From: Candidatus Cloacimonetes bacterium 4572_55
GTDB taxonomy: Bacteria; 4572-55
DNA: 64,000 nt
Direction of reading: 5' to 3'
Assembly: GCA_002084765.1 (NCBI GenBank)
Contig: NBMB01000037.1
Coordinates: forward strand, 1-64,000
Part shown: positions 29,600-39,531 of the stretch, one piece after another
Layout of the letters: every line of letters begins with the position of its first letter
Numbering within the stretch: position 1 is the first letter of the stretch
Made by a program: the position numbers and the translations under genes
Notes under the pieces: model-generated
Databases searched by the model: none
What the model saw: the letters and a program-made list of their open reading frames with translations, nothing else
What the model was told of the DNA's origin: nothing

Positions 29600-31073
29600 A
29601 ATGAGAGAGTTAGAAAAAAAATTGAAGGCAGGTGAGGGAAAAGCAAATAATCTGGACGGAGTCGCCACATCCTGCTTCCACATCGGGCGTGAAAAGAAAC
29701 AACAGAACGAGTTTGACACTGCCCTAATTTTTTTAAAACGAAGCAGGAAGTTGGCCAGGCAGGTTGGAGCAAAAAAGCGCGAGATGGAGAGCTGTCAACA
29801 GTTATATGAGATATATAAAGAGCAACATGAATACGAAAAAGCCTTTAACTGCCTTCAGAATTACACTACCATAAAAGAGGATTTGTTTAACATTGAGAAG
29901 AGTAGGCAATTTGCTGAAATGCAAACCAAATATGAAGCCTGTCAGAAGGAGAAAGAAGCTGAGATCTATCGCGAGAAGAATGCGGAATTGGAACGGAAAA
30001 TAGTTAAAAATAAGCTGGTTGAGGAAAAACTCCGCAAGTTGTCCCGGGCCGTGGAGCAATCGGCCAGCACCATCGTTATCACCGATCATAAGGGAACCAT
30101 TGAGTTTGTCAACCCAGCCTTTACTCGCATCACTGGCTATACCTATAATGAAGCCCTCGGACAAAACCCGCGCGTTTTAAAATCCGACAAACATCCGCCG
30201 AAATTTTACCAGAATATGTGGCAAACCCTGATGCGCGGCGATGTGTGGGCAGGTGAGATGGTCAATAAGAGGAAAAATGGCGATCTGTACTGGGAAAATG
30301 CCACCATCTCTCCGATCAAAAATGCGAATGGAGAAGTTACGCATTATGTGGCAGTTAAAGAAGATATCACCAAACGTAAGCTGGCTGAAGAAGCAGTCCA
30401 TAAGGCACATGCCGAGTTAGTCAAAAAGAACGCGGAAATTGAAAAGGAGAGAAAAAAATCGGATACGTTGCTGCTTAATATTCTACCAGCAAAAGTTGCT
30501 GAGGACTTGAAGGAGTCAGGCAAAACCGAGCCACAGGCTTTTGATGATGTGACTGTGTTCTTCTCTGATTTTGCCTCTTTTACGCAGATTTCATCAATGA
30601 TTCAGCCAAAATATCTTATTGGGGAGCTAAGCCGCATATTCACCGCTTTTGATGAGATTATGGAAAAGCATGACTGCGAGAGGATCAAAACCATCGGCGA
30701 CGCTTATCTTGCCGTTTGCGGCATGCCGGAGCCCAATCCGAATCATGCCGGCAACATGATTCGCGCTGCCATTGATATTATCCATTATCTGCAAACGCGC
30801 AATCAGGAAAGCGATCTTGAATGGTTGACCCGGATCGGCATCCACTCAGGTCCTGTGGTCGGCGGCATCGTTGGCGTCAAGAAGTATATCTACGATGTTT
30901 TCGGCGATACGATCAACACGGCATCGCGCATGGAAAGCCACTCCCAGCCCATGCGTATCAATGTTTCCGGGGAAACATATAGGCTTGTTAAAAAGGATTT
31001 TCATTTTATGCTTAGAAAGTCGATACTGGTTAAAGGCAAGGGCAAGATGGATATGTATTATGTCAAGGAGTAA
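29589..31073 (+). CDS. PAS-domain adenylate cyclase (class III)
   Basis: About 494 residues, soluble. A TPR-like helical start (about 20-95) and a coiled coil lead to a PAS domain (about 150-265; ITDHKGTIEFVNPAFTRITG, then a PAC segment VAVKEDITKRK), a second coil and a class III cyclase domain (320-494). Metal-binding aspartates D327 (FFSDFASF) and D371 (KTIGDAY), the adenine-choosing pair K367 and D436 (YDVFGD) and the transition-state N443/R447 (NTASR) are all present, so ATP to cAMP is expected rather than cGMP. The ATG at 29589 is preferred because GAAAGGG lies 6 nt upstream; the in-frame TTG at 29583 is too close. The stimulus is unknown. Confidence 0.92.
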   Translation: MNDKMRELEKKLKAGEGKANNLDGVATSCFHIGREKKQQNEFDTALIFLKRSRKLARQVGAKKREMESCQQLYEIYKEQHEYEKAFNCLQNYTTIKEDLFNIEKSRQFAEMQTKYEACQKEKEAEIYREKNAELERKIVKNKLVEEKLRKLSRAVEQSASTIVITDHKGTIEFVNPAFTRITGYTYNEALGQNPRVLKSDKHPPKFYQNMWQTLMRGDVWAGEMVNKRKNGDLYWENATISPIKNANGEVTHYVAVKEDITKRKLAEEAVHKAHAELVKKNAEIEKERKKSDTLLLNILPAKVAEDLKESGKTEPQAFDDVTVFFSDFASFTQISSMIQPKYLIGELSRIFTAFDEIMEKHDCERIKTIGDAYLAVCGMPEPNPNHAGNMIRAAIDIIHYLQTRNQESDLEWLTRIGIHSGPVVGGIVGVKKYIYDVFGDTINTASRMESHSQPMRINVSGETYRLVKKDFHFMLRKSILVKGKGKMDMYYVKE

Positions 31074-31172
31074 TGGTCAGAAGTAGAGGGATGTTGATGA
31101 ATGCGTTAAAAAAAATTGGATAGAACGCGCAGACGCGCGATAAATAGTGAAAAAAAAGTAAAGGAGGCTGAA

Positions 31173-34100
31173 ATGCAGACTGCATTTATGATTATGTTAG
31201 TGACTATTGGCTTAGTTTTTATGGGCGTCCTGATCGGAATAACCCAATCCGATAATGTGCCGTTCAATAAGGAAACCGCGGACGGGACCGCGGATTTTTC
31301 GGTATCTAAGGAACATATTCAAGTTACGCCGAAAGATGGGCGTTTATACGTCAAACTGCCTGTGAACCAGGAGGGAAATCACCCCATTTCCGGATCGTTA
31401 AGGGTGCGGATTCTGGATGAAAAGGACGAGGCGGTCACGGTAAAAACAGGTGCTCGGACAGTTCCGGTCGGGACATCATGGCTGGAGATTGATCCGGAGA
31501 GCGACATCCCGATCGATGAACTGATCTATCATCGATTGAGCTATGAATTTCAATGGGATAAGGGGCGACATAAAGGGATCATCTCACTGTCGCGCATACT
31601 GGCTCAACTGGAGATTCGGGCTGTGGGGCAGTCAGAATTTTATGCGGGGGGACCGGCTTCGATCCGATTAATTCTGTCGGATCACAGCTCCAAACAGCCC
31701 GTGTCTGAAGCGCAAACAACGATCGCTCTTCTTCAGGAAGATAAGGTAGTCGCTCAGCTCTTCAGCGGCGAGACAAACGAAAATGGCACAATTGACGCTT
31801 CATTCGATCTCCCGTCCGACCTGGAGCCGCGGGATTATCGATTGGAGATCAAAGCGGTCTCGGAGCAGGGACAAGATCGGCTGGTCCAACCGATTCGGAT
31901 CAAGCGGGGGTTTCAGATCATGCTCACCACGGACAAACCGCTCTATCAGCCCGGACAGTTGATCCATATTCGCTCCCTGACACTGCAAAAACCGACGCTC
32001 CAGTCCGCAGACAAGGAGCCGATTCTCATCGAAGTAGAGGACTCGAAAGGGAATAAGGTCTTTAAACGCCCGCTGGAGACAGACGCGTTCGGAATCGCCG
32101 CTGCGGATTTTCAACTGGCAGACGAGATCAATATGGGGACGTATAAGATTCGGGCGCAGTTGGGCAATACCGTGTCGGAGAAAAGCGTGAATGTGGAACG
32201 CTATGTTTTGCCGAAATTCAATATCAATTTCAAACCGGACAAGGATTTTTATCAACCTGGCGACAAGATGACCGGAGAGATCACCGCGGATTATTTTTTC
32301 GGCAAGCCCGTGGATCAAGGTAAGGTCGAGGTGACTTTGAGCAAATTCGACGTCGGATTTGAGGAGTTTGCCCGTATTTCCGGTCAGATCCAAGGGGGCG
32401 TGTATCGCTTTGATACCCGGTTGCCAGACTACTTTGTGGGGCAACCGCTGGAACAGGGCGGGGCGTTTGTGCAGATCAATCTCAAAGTCACGGACAGCGC
32501 AGATCATACGCAAGAAAAATCCGAGATGGTAAAGGTGGCAAAAAATCCGTTGATCATCCATCTGGTTCCGGAGAGCGGGTCTCTTGCCCCATCTATAGAA
32601 AATCGGGTCTACGCGCTGGTGAGTTACCCGGATGGAAGTCCGGCTCAGGTCGATCTGAATGTCTCGTCAGAAGGCGCGGATATGCTCGACGCGCATGGCA
32701 AGGTGGCTCGGAAAAAACCGATCATTTTCCAAACCGATGAAAGTGGGATCGTCGAAATTTCCATCACTCCGACGTCGGATCGTGTCCAGTTGAACCTGAC
32801 CGCTCGGGATAAACAGGGACAGACTGGCACGATTACATTTAACTCTAAATTTCTGAAAACTGGGCAGGAGTCGATCCTGCTTCGACCGGATAAAGCGATA
32901 TATCGGGTCGGAGAGACCATGAATCTGACAGCATTTACAACACGCCAAAATGGAGTGGTTTACATCGATTTTGTCAAGGATCGCCAGACTGTTTTGACTC
33001 GCTCTGTGAAGCTGGAGAATGGCAGAGCTGAGATGAATCTGGACATCCCGGCGGAGCTGTCCGGCAATGTCCGAGCCACCGCGTACGTGATTGGAAAATC
33101 TGGCTCTATTATTCGGGATTGGCGGCTGATCTATATTGGCGAAGCCACAGACCTGGTGATCAAAACAGAGAAAAAATTGGGCAAAAAAAGCGATGAAAAC
33201 GCGGTTTTTTATCACCCAGGAAATGATGTGGAGCTTGAATTTGAGGTGACCGATGGAGAAGGTCATCCGGTTTTTGCCGCATTGGGTATTCAGATTGTTG
33301 ACGAGGCGGTTTTTGCTCTTTCTGAGATGCAACCCGGTCTGGAAAAGGTCTATTTCCGTCTGGAAAAGGAGATTATGGAGCCTCGTTATGAGATTCACGG
33401 GTTTACACCAAAAGATATTGTAAAAACCTCCCGTGATAAAAATAAAGCGGAATCAAACCGGCAACGAGCCGCATCCATCCTGCTTGCGTCCGTGGAGGAC
33501 TTTGAGCCATTTTTGTTAGACGTGAACTCCTTTGCTAAGCGTAAGGCACTTATCCACAAAAAAGCGCGTGAGGTTTTTATGGTCAAGATCAATAAAATCT
33601 CGAACGCGTTGAGCGAATATACAGAAAAATATAACGCAGTTCCGACCAAAAAAGAGGGGTGGGCAAAGCTGATTGTGGAAAAAATGTTGACTCAGGATGA
33701 TCTGATCGACCCGTGGGGCAACCCGCTTCAGTTTAATTTCTATTCCGATGTGATGAACTATTTCTATGTGGGCAGTTGGGGACCGGATGAAAAAAAGGGC
33801 TCGCTCGACGATCTGACTCATGAAATCTATGTGGAATGGAAAGGCGAAAAAAAGGGCAGTTTTTGGGAAAAATGGTTCGGCTGGATGAATTTTGCCAAAG
33901 GCGAAAAACGGCTCTTCCAAGCCAGAGTCGGAAATATGGATATGGAGGGCGATATGATGATGATGGAGATGAGCGACGCCGCGCCTCCAGGAGCAATAAA
34001 AAATATGAAGGAACAAGATGGTGGTGGCGGCGGCGGTGAAAAGCAGGTTCGGGTGCGCCAATATTTCCCGGAGACTCTGCTCAATGTCCCCTCCTTAATC

Positions 34101-36173
34101 ACTGACAGGAACGGCAGAGCCAGCCTGAATTTCAAGATTGCCGACTCGATCACGGACTGGCGTATCACCGGAATGGCAAATTCTCAGAGCGGGCAGTTGG
34201 GAAGTATGACCGAATCGTTGCGCTGTTTCCAGGACTTTTTTATTGATATTGATCTGCCAGTCAGCTTGACGCAGAATGACCGAGTTTCGATCCCGATTGC
34301 AGTCTATAATTATCTTCCCACGTCCCAAGAAGTGCGCTTACAGATGGAGCCGGGAGACTGGTTTGAGATCGACTCCAATGCTGAAAAAGTTTTGGCGATC
34401 GACTCTGGCGAGGTTGGCGTGGTCTATTTCCCGATTCGCGTGGTGAAAATCGGGCTGCATGCGTTGACTCTGTATGGTCACGGGGAGAAAATGAGCGACG
34501 CAGTCAAGCGCACAATCGAGGTGATACCGGATGGCAAGGAATTTTTGATCAATGTGGACAATAGGGTGCAGGCGACTGGGGACGGTTCCGGCGAGGGGAA
34601 GGTCAAACAGAGAATTTATATCCCGGAAGGAGCGATCCCGGATGCAAGCAAGATATTTGTCAAGGTCTATCCGGGCGCGTTCAGCCAATTGGTCGAGGGT
34701 CTGGACGCTATTTTTGGCATGCCTTTTGGATGTTTCGAGCAGACCTCCTCGGTGACATATCCCAATGTGTTGGCGTTGGATTATCTGCGATCGTCCGGGA
34801 AATCTGTTCCTGAGATTGAGATGCAGGCAGAGGAATATATCAATCTCGGATATCAACGGCTGCTCAGCTTCGAGGTGGACGGCGGTGGATTTGAGTGGTT
34901 CGGAAACGCTCCGGCAAATCAATTGTTGACCGCGTACGGATTGATGCAATTTCACGACATGAATAAGGTGTACGAGATTGATCCCGCGGTCATAAAGCGC
35001 ACTCAGAACTGGTTGGTCAGCCGGCAGTCCAGCGATGGATCATGGGGACCGGACAAGCAATATCTCCATCTGGAAAGCTGGGGACGGATCAAGGACTCGA
35101 ACCTGATGATCACCGCGTATGTGGCCTGGGCTTTAGCGGAGAGCGACTATCGCGGATCTGCGTTAGATAAAGCACTGACATATATTCGCAACAATTTGGA
35201 TAAAGCGGAAGACCCTTATGTGATGGCGTTTATTGCCAACGCACTTGTGACTGTTGATAAAAATCACGGCTCTACTAATGAGATATTTGATCAAATCCTT
35301 CAGGCAAAAATAGAGCGGGACGATCAAATATTTTGGGAGACGCATCTGAATACGGCTTGCTATTCCCATGGCGACGGCGCGAATCTGGAGACCACTGCGA
35401 TGATCGCTCAAGCGATGTTGAAATGGGGCAAGCATAGCCAAACGACGAACAAAGTGTTGAACTATATTGTGGCACAAAAATCTCCGAACGGAATTTGGCA
35501 AACGACTCAGGCGACGATCATGAGCCTCAAGGCACTGCTCATGTCCATCGCATCGGCGAACAGCGATATTGCCGCGGATGTACGGGTGATTATCAATGGC
35601 GAAGACGCAGAGACGCTGGAGATCAGAGCCGAGGACGCGGATGTAATGCGGTTGGTCGATCTGAAACAGCAGACCTTGTCGGGCGAAAACTATGTGGAAT
35701 TGCTCTTTACAGGAAGCGGCTCCATGATGTATTCTATTATCGGACGCTATTATCTGCCGTGGGACAATCCCGACGTTGCTCCGGGAGCCAGCCTGCTGAA
35801 TATCCATGTGGCGTATGATAAGACTGAGCTTTCGACGGACGATCTTGTCACGGCTTCGGTTTCGGTGAAGATGACCGAGTCGGGACGGACTGATATGATT
35901 ATTGTGGACCTGGGCATCCCCCCCGGTTTCGAGGTGATGAGCGGGGATCTGGAAGAGCTTGTCGGCTCGCAAAATATTCAAAAATTTAGCTTAACGGGTC
36001 GTCAAATAATCATTTATATCGATAAGTTGGAAAGCGATAAGCCGGTTTTGTTTGATTATCGGTTGCGGGCAAAGTATCCGATCACAGCGCAAAGTCGGTC
36101 GAGCAGAGTCTATGAATATTATAATCCTGACGTCCAGGATATAGTCGAGCCGGAAGAGCTGAAAATTCATTGA
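31173..36173 (+). CDS. Alpha-2-macroglobulin-like protein with thioester and a GspG-like insertion
   Basis: 1666 residues from the ATG at 31173, chosen because AAGGAGG lies 5 nt upstream; a TTG further up (31116) has no site. The N-terminal segment MQTAFMIMLVTIGLVFMG is a membrane anchor or signal. Macroglobulin-like domains follow, with the MG2 motif TDKPLYQPGQ. At about 33556-33843 an inserted segment resembles the type II secretion pseudopilin GspG (ISNALSEYTEKYNAVPTKKE, then DPWGNPLQF and GPDEKKGSLDD). A Met/Gly-rich linker (33927-34060), the likely bait, leads to the A2M domain (FPETLLNVPSLITDRNG) and the thioester CFEQ (C1187), then alpha-alpha barrel and receptor-like domains. Such proteins trap proteases at the cell surface. 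No pbpC-type penicillin-binding partner is adjacent. Confidence 0.93.
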   Translation: MQTAFMIMLVTIGLVFMGVLIGITQSDNVPFNKETADGTADFSVSKEHIQVTPKDGRLYVKLPVNQEGNHPISGSLRVRILDEKDEAVTVKTGARTVPVGTSWLEIDPESDIPIDELIYHRLSYEFQWDKGRHKGIISLSRILAQLEIRAVGQSEFYAGGPASIRLILSDHSSKQPVSEAQTTIALLQEDKVVAQLFSGETNENGTIDASFDLPSDLEPRDYRLEIKAVSEQGQDRLVQPIRIKRGFQIMLTTDKPLYQPGQLIHIRSLTLQKPTLQSADKEPILIEVEDSKGNKVFKRPLETDAFGIAAADFQLADEINMGTYKIRAQLGNTVSEKSVNVERYVLPKFNINFKPDKDFYQPGDKMTGEITADYFFGKPVDQGKVEVTLSKFDVGFEEFARISGQIQGGVYRFDTRLPDYFVGQPLEQGGAFVQINLKVTDSADHTQEKSEMVKVAKNPLIIHLVPESGSLAPSIENRVYALVSYPDGSPAQVDLNVSSEGADMLDAHGKVARKKPIIFQTDESGIVEISITPTSDRVQLNLTARDKQGQTGTITFNSKFLKTGQESILLRPDKAIYRVGETMNLTAFTTRQNGVVYIDFVKDRQTVLTRSVKLENGRAEMNLDIPAELSGNVRATAYVIGKSGSIIRDWRLIYIGEATDLVIKTEKKLGKKSDENAVFYHPGNDVELEFEVTDGEGHPVFAALGIQIVDEAVFALSEMQPGLEKVYFRLEKEIMEPRYEIHGFTPKDIVKTSRDKNKAESNRQRAASILLASVEDFEPFLLDVNSFAKRKALIHKKAREVFMVKINKISNALSEYTEKYNAVPTKKEGWAKLIVEKMLTQDDLIDPWGNPLQFNFYSDVMNYFYVGSWGPDEKKGSLDDLTHEIYVEWKGEKKGSFWEKWFGWMNFAKGEKRLFQARVGNMDMEGDMMMMEMSDAAPPGAIKNMKEQDGGGGGGEKQVRVRQYFPETLLNVPSLITDRNGRASLNFKIADSITDWRITGMANSQSGQLGSMTESLRCFQDFFIDIDLPVSLTQNDRVSIPIAVYNYLPTSQEVRLQMEPGDWFEIDSNAEKVLAIDSGEVGVVYFPIRVVKIGLHALTLYGHGEKMSDAVKRTIEVIPDGKEFLINVDNRVQATGDGSGEGKVKQRIYIPEGAIPDASKIFVKVYPGAFSQLVEGLDAIFGMPFGCFEQTSSVTYPNVLALDYLRSSGKSVPEIEMQAEEYINLGYQRLLSFEVDGGGFEWFGNAPANQLLTAYGLMQFHDMNKVYEIDPAVIKRTQNWLVSRQSSDGSWGPDKQYLHLESWGRIKDSNLMITAYVAWALAESDYRGSALDKALTYIRNNLDKAEDPYVMAFIANALVTVDKNHGSTNEIFDQILQAKIERDDQIFWETHLNTACYSHGDGANLETTAMIAQAMLKWGKHSQTTNKVLNYIVAQKSPNGIWQTTQATIMSLKALLMSIASANSDIAADVRVIINGEDAETLEIRAEDADVMRLVDLKQQTLSGENYVELLFTGSGSMMYSIIGRYYLPWDNPDVAPGASLLNIHVAYDKTELSTDDLVTASVSVKMTESGRTDMIIVDLGIPPGFEVMSGDLEELVGSQNIQKFSLTGRQIIIYIDKLESDKPVLFDYRLRAKYPITAQSRSSRVYEYYNPDVQDIVEPEELKIH
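33556..33843 (+). other. GspG-like (T2SS pseudopilin) domain inserted in A2M
   Basis: Within the A2M gene, a helix with ALxxYxxxYxxxPT followed by a DPWGNP turn, a short aromatic strand and GPDxxxGxxDD matches the globular part of GspG, including the acidic loop that binds calcium in GspG. The leader and hydrophobic pilin helix are absent, so it is a borrowed soluble domain. It sits just before the low-complexity bait-like linker. Confidence 0.7.
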
Positions 36174-36196
36174 TAGCTATATTCCGGTTTTGGAAA

Positions 36197-36268
36197 GCGC
36201 GTCGGGTTGTCATGCGGAAAGCATCCTTTTGGGGATAGACGAGACCTTTATAGAATGACGCCCGGCGC
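36197..36268. repeat. Hairpin-forming palindromic element
   Basis: GCGCGTCGGGTTGTCAT pairs imperfectly with GAATGACGCCCGGCGCG across about 38 nt. The TGTCATGC...GAATGACG ends resemble palindromic intergenic elements seen in many bacterial genomes. No T-run follows, so it is not a standard terminator, though it lies 20 bp after the A2M stop. Confidence 0.55.
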
Positions 36269-36398
36269 GTAGTATTCGTGGGATTGGTGATGCGATAGCC
36301 AAATTTGTGTGATCTCATATATGACTATCGCCGACTTCCATATTGATGTCCGCTGCTCTCCTGTGGCGGACGATAAATTTTAAATTAGGAGTACTTAG

Positions 36399-39300
36399 AT
36401 GGAAAATATTTCTGTAATTAAAAACGGAACTGCCAAGCAATCTGAAATACACAAGAGATTGTCAAATATTGGACCAGAGATAGCTGCATTCTACTATGAT
36501 GCGATTCTTATTTCCAAATCAAATCAATTTAAAACGGTATCGAACCTATTAGGTCACTTAGCCCGTGAAATTGATAGTGGTTTAAGAGATATTCTTGAGG
36601 AAGAATCTCAAAAGGACGAAATTCAAAAAAAGTTGAGTTCGGAAGAAATTCAAGGAAATTTTGATTTTAAAAAATTTGTTGACGATTCTTGTAAAGAATT
36701 AAAAAAATCTAAAGGGCCTATTGCTTCAATACTTCCATCATTCGATTTAGAAAAACTTGTTGACGATTATTGTGATAAATTAAAAAAATCTAAAGGGCAT
36801 ATTGCTTCAATACTTTCATCATTAGATACAGATTTAGACTCGAAACTCGCTAAAGATTGGATTTTAATAGTGATCCTATTCCATAAATATGCTCATCGTC
36901 ATGGAGCATGGAAAGATGTACGTCCACCTGATGCTATGAAAAAGTTATGGGGAGAATGGGAAGAAGTGCTATACGAAATCATCGAAATCATCGACGATTT
37001 TTATTGTACCATGGAAAAGAGCATAGAAAAAATCCGAAAATCTAAGAAGTCCAAAATTCCTGAAAAACTAAAAAGTTTTCTCAAACGTCAATCCCGCCGT
37101 CGTTACTTTTTCAGAACGTTGAAGCAAACTGGGGAATCAACTTTTTGGCTTAAACATTTACATGAAGCTGGCTACTTTAAACCTAATTTGAATTCAGAAC
37201 CAGTAGAAAACGACCACATACTAAGCTCGGATGTATTTGGTTATTTAGAGCATGTTGCCATTGAGAATCAAAAAAGCTCTTCCAAAGAAATATCGGACTG
37301 TTTAACTGAAATCGTAAATGATATTGTTGATTATCGAAAAAAAACCGGTGAGCGAATTAAGAATCCACTTACCGATTGGTTTCTTATTGAAATAATTTTT
37401 AGACTCCCTATTAATTCCATTTCTGAGGATCATATAAAATTCACTGTAGCTTCACTTCCCCAATTAAGGCACGTAGCTTTTTCTGTGATCGAAGAATTAA
37501 TTTTTCCCACATTGATTGCAAAAAAAAAGGTGAGTTATCTTCTCCAGATTTTGGAATTTGTGCTGGATGATCAAAAAGACACTAACCACCAGAGTCAAGT
37601 TCTTAAGGAAAATAGAGCAGAAATCGCCAAGTTGTGCCCGTTAGAGGCGGCAGAGATTGCAATAAAAAAAATAAATGCTTTAGAACTCTCGATTTACTGT
37701 ATTCTGAACCCATTTGAATCTTCCTACCATGCAATATTATTTCTATTTTTGGAAGCTATGTATCAGGAAGCTGACCCCAAGGATATTAAGGATAAAGTTT
37801 CTCAATGGGCAAAAAGTGAGAAGTTTGTTTATATCCAATTGGCATGCGCTTTGATTAAATTTCACAAAGAATTACAATGTCTGCTGAATGAACCTAAGAT
37901 TCAGGAAAGATATGAGGACTATGAACCATATAATTTCCAACCAGACTATACGGGTAGTAGGGAGATTACTAATGATAACACTCTCCAGAATATGTCCAAT
38001 TCTGAGATCGTAGATTATATCAATAATTTCAAAGGAGATCGTTATTTTAACATTGAAAATGCTTTTAGAAATTTAGTTGGTCAAAAACCATCTAAAATTA
38101 CAGATGAGATTAAACTATTTCAATCCATATCACGGCGTTTCCAAGTTCAATTGCTTAGTGGTCTAAAACATGCTTGGAAAGAGGGTAAAACGTTTGATTG
38201 GGAGGCTCTGTTAGATTTCATATCTGGCATTATCAATTCTGATACATTTTGGAAGGAGGAAGATGACCAGCCTATAAATGATCGAAATGATTTTTTAAAA
38301 GACGTCTCAAGACTTCTTGAAGAGGGACTCAAGGATGATAAGCATGCTTTTGATCCAAAATTATTGCCAATTGCCGAAAAAATTCTTTTTCAGATTGCGA
38401 GGAACCTTGAATCAGACAGAGGAAGCTCTGACATTAGCGACATTCAAACAGACTTATTCAATTCGCCGAAAGGAGTTCTTTTTTCAGCAATGGTCAGTTA
38501 TTCTCTTCGATGTGCGCGGCTAAATAAAAAAGCCCAAAGTGAGCGATGGACTGATTCTATAAGAATAGATTTTACAAAACGATTAGATACTGAAAAGGAA
38601 TCGGCATTTATATTTGTATCAACTTTGGGTTTCTATTTAAATACCTTGTGGTATCTTGATAAAGAATGGATCAGAAAAAATATTTCCAATATTTTTCCGA
38701 TCAATAATTTTCTATATTGGAAGGCATCCTTTTCCTCCTATTTAATCGGGTATCGACTTTTAACCGGGTATCGATTTCAAAAAGACATCTACGAGCTACT
38801 CAAATCCAAAGGACACTACCGCAAAGCGCTCAAAGAGTTGGATGATAAAACCGATAAAGAATTAGTGGATCACATTTGTAATGGATACTTGGAAGACTGG
38901 GAAAGTCTAGATGATCCCAACTCGTCTATTTCTTTTTTGGCTCAAGAACTAAATCCGACCCGTTTATCAAAAGTTCTTTGGTTCTTTCTAGACTATCCCG
39001 AGAAGGAAAAAATAAAATCCAAAGTGAAACCGCTTTGGAAAGCAATACTTGACAGGATGGATAAAGAAAAGATGGATACAGAGCTATCGGAATTGCGAGC
39101 TAATTTGTCTAACTGGTTGGTTTTTATAGATGAAATAGATGACCAGATTTATGAATGGCTCAAATTGTCTGTAAAATCATTTAGTAGAAAAAACCACTAT
39201 CACTTTACTGATCGATTTATTAAGGCACTCGCTGACAAGGTCGAGAGGTTTCCGGAAAAGGTTGGTAAAATTTATCTTGAAATTTTGAATAAAGAAATTT

Positions 39301-39458
39301 TCCCCCGTGATCCAGAAGAAGAAATTGAAAAGATAGCCAGAACTATATTTTCGAGCCCTTACCACAAGTTCGCTCTTAAAATATGCAATATGTACGGGGA
39401 AAATGGGCATGATTTTCTACGTAACCTCTACGAATCGCACAAACAAAAACAAAATTAG
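36399..39458 (+). CDS. Large AT-rich protein of unknown function, all-helical
   Basis: 1019 residues that I do not recognise as a named family. The ATG has AGGAG 8 nt upstream. No signal peptide or membrane segment is evident. The N-terminal part has FYYDAILISKSNQFKTVSNL with LGHLAREIDSGLRDIL and LLFHKYAHRHGAW-like helices, an arrangement seen near HEPN-like domains; an 81-bp internal duplication lies at 36676. The rest is a charged helical solenoid with YFFRTLKQTGES...GYFKPN and, near the end, KICNMYGENGHDFLRNLYE. The C-terminal helical region (LGFYLNTLWYLDKEW) recalls regions of large antiphage proteins such as those with DUF4020, but no SIR2, NTPase or nuclease motif is visible. Base composition is distinctly AT-rich beside the A2M and murB genes, suggesting transfer. 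Confidence 0.8.
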   Translation: MENISVIKNGTAKQSEIHKRLSNIGPEIAAFYYDAILISKSNQFKTVSNLLGHLAREIDSGLRDILEEESQKDEIQKKLSSEEIQGNFDFKKFVDDSCKELKKSKGPIASILPSFDLEKLVDDYCDKLKKSKGHIASILSSLDTDLDSKLAKDWILIVILFHKYAHRHGAWKDVRPPDAMKKLWGEWEEVLYEIIEIIDDFYCTMEKSIEKIRKSKKSKIPEKLKSFLKRQSRRRYFFRTLKQTGESTFWLKHLHEAGYFKPNLNSEPVENDHILSSDVFGYLEHVAIENQKSSSKEISDCLTEIVNDIVDYRKKTGERIKNPLTDWFLIEIIFRLPINSISEDHIKFTVASLPQLRHVAFSVIEELIFPTLIAKKKVSYLLQILEFVLDDQKDTNHQSQVLKENRAEIAKLCPLEAAEIAIKKINALELSIYCILNPFESSYHAILFLFLEAMYQEADPKDIKDKVSQWAKSEKFVYIQLACALIKFHKELQCLLNEPKIQERYEDYEPYNFQPDYTGSREITNDNTLQNMSNSEIVDYINNFKGDRYFNIENAFRNLVGQKPSKITDEIKLFQSISRRFQVQLLSGLKHAWKEGKTFDWEALLDFISGIINSDTFWKEEDDQPINDRNDFLKDVSRLLEEGLKDDKHAFDPKLLPIAEKILFQIARNLESDRGSSDISDIQTDLFNSPKGVLFSAMVSYSLRCARLNKKAQSERWTDSIRIDFTKRLDTEKESAFIFVSTLGFYLNTLWYLDKEWIRKNISNIFPINNFLYWKASFSSYLIGYRLLTGYRFQKDIYELLKSKGHYRKALKELDDKTDKELVDHICNGYLEDWESLDDPNSSISFLAQELNPTRLSKVLWFFLDYPEKEKIKSKVKPLWKAILDRMDKEKMDTELSELRANLSNWLVFIDEIDDQIYEWLKLSVKSFSRKNHYHFTDRFIKALADKVERFPEKVGKIYLEILNKEIFPRDPEEEIEKIARTIFSSPYHKFALKICNMYGENGHDFLRNLYESHKQKQN
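36676..36837 (+). repeat. 81-bp in-frame tandem duplication
   Basis: TTGTTGACGATT recurs at 36676 and 36757; the 27-codon units both encode VDDxCxxLKKSKGxIASILxS with a few differences, so the duplication is fairly recent and stays in frame. Confidence 0.88.
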
Positions 39459-39531
39459 GATCAAGGAACCCCTTGACGGGAGTCGCGCAAATTTGTTGAC
39501 AAATTCAGACACAGATACTTGAATCCAAATT

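Noticed and set aside
31800-32561. 253-codon minus-strand frame
   Set aside because: It lies opposite the A2M gene in full, with no recognisable domain.
39459-39531. Terminator formed by TCAAGG/CCTTGA
   Set aside because: The stem is short and no T-run follows.
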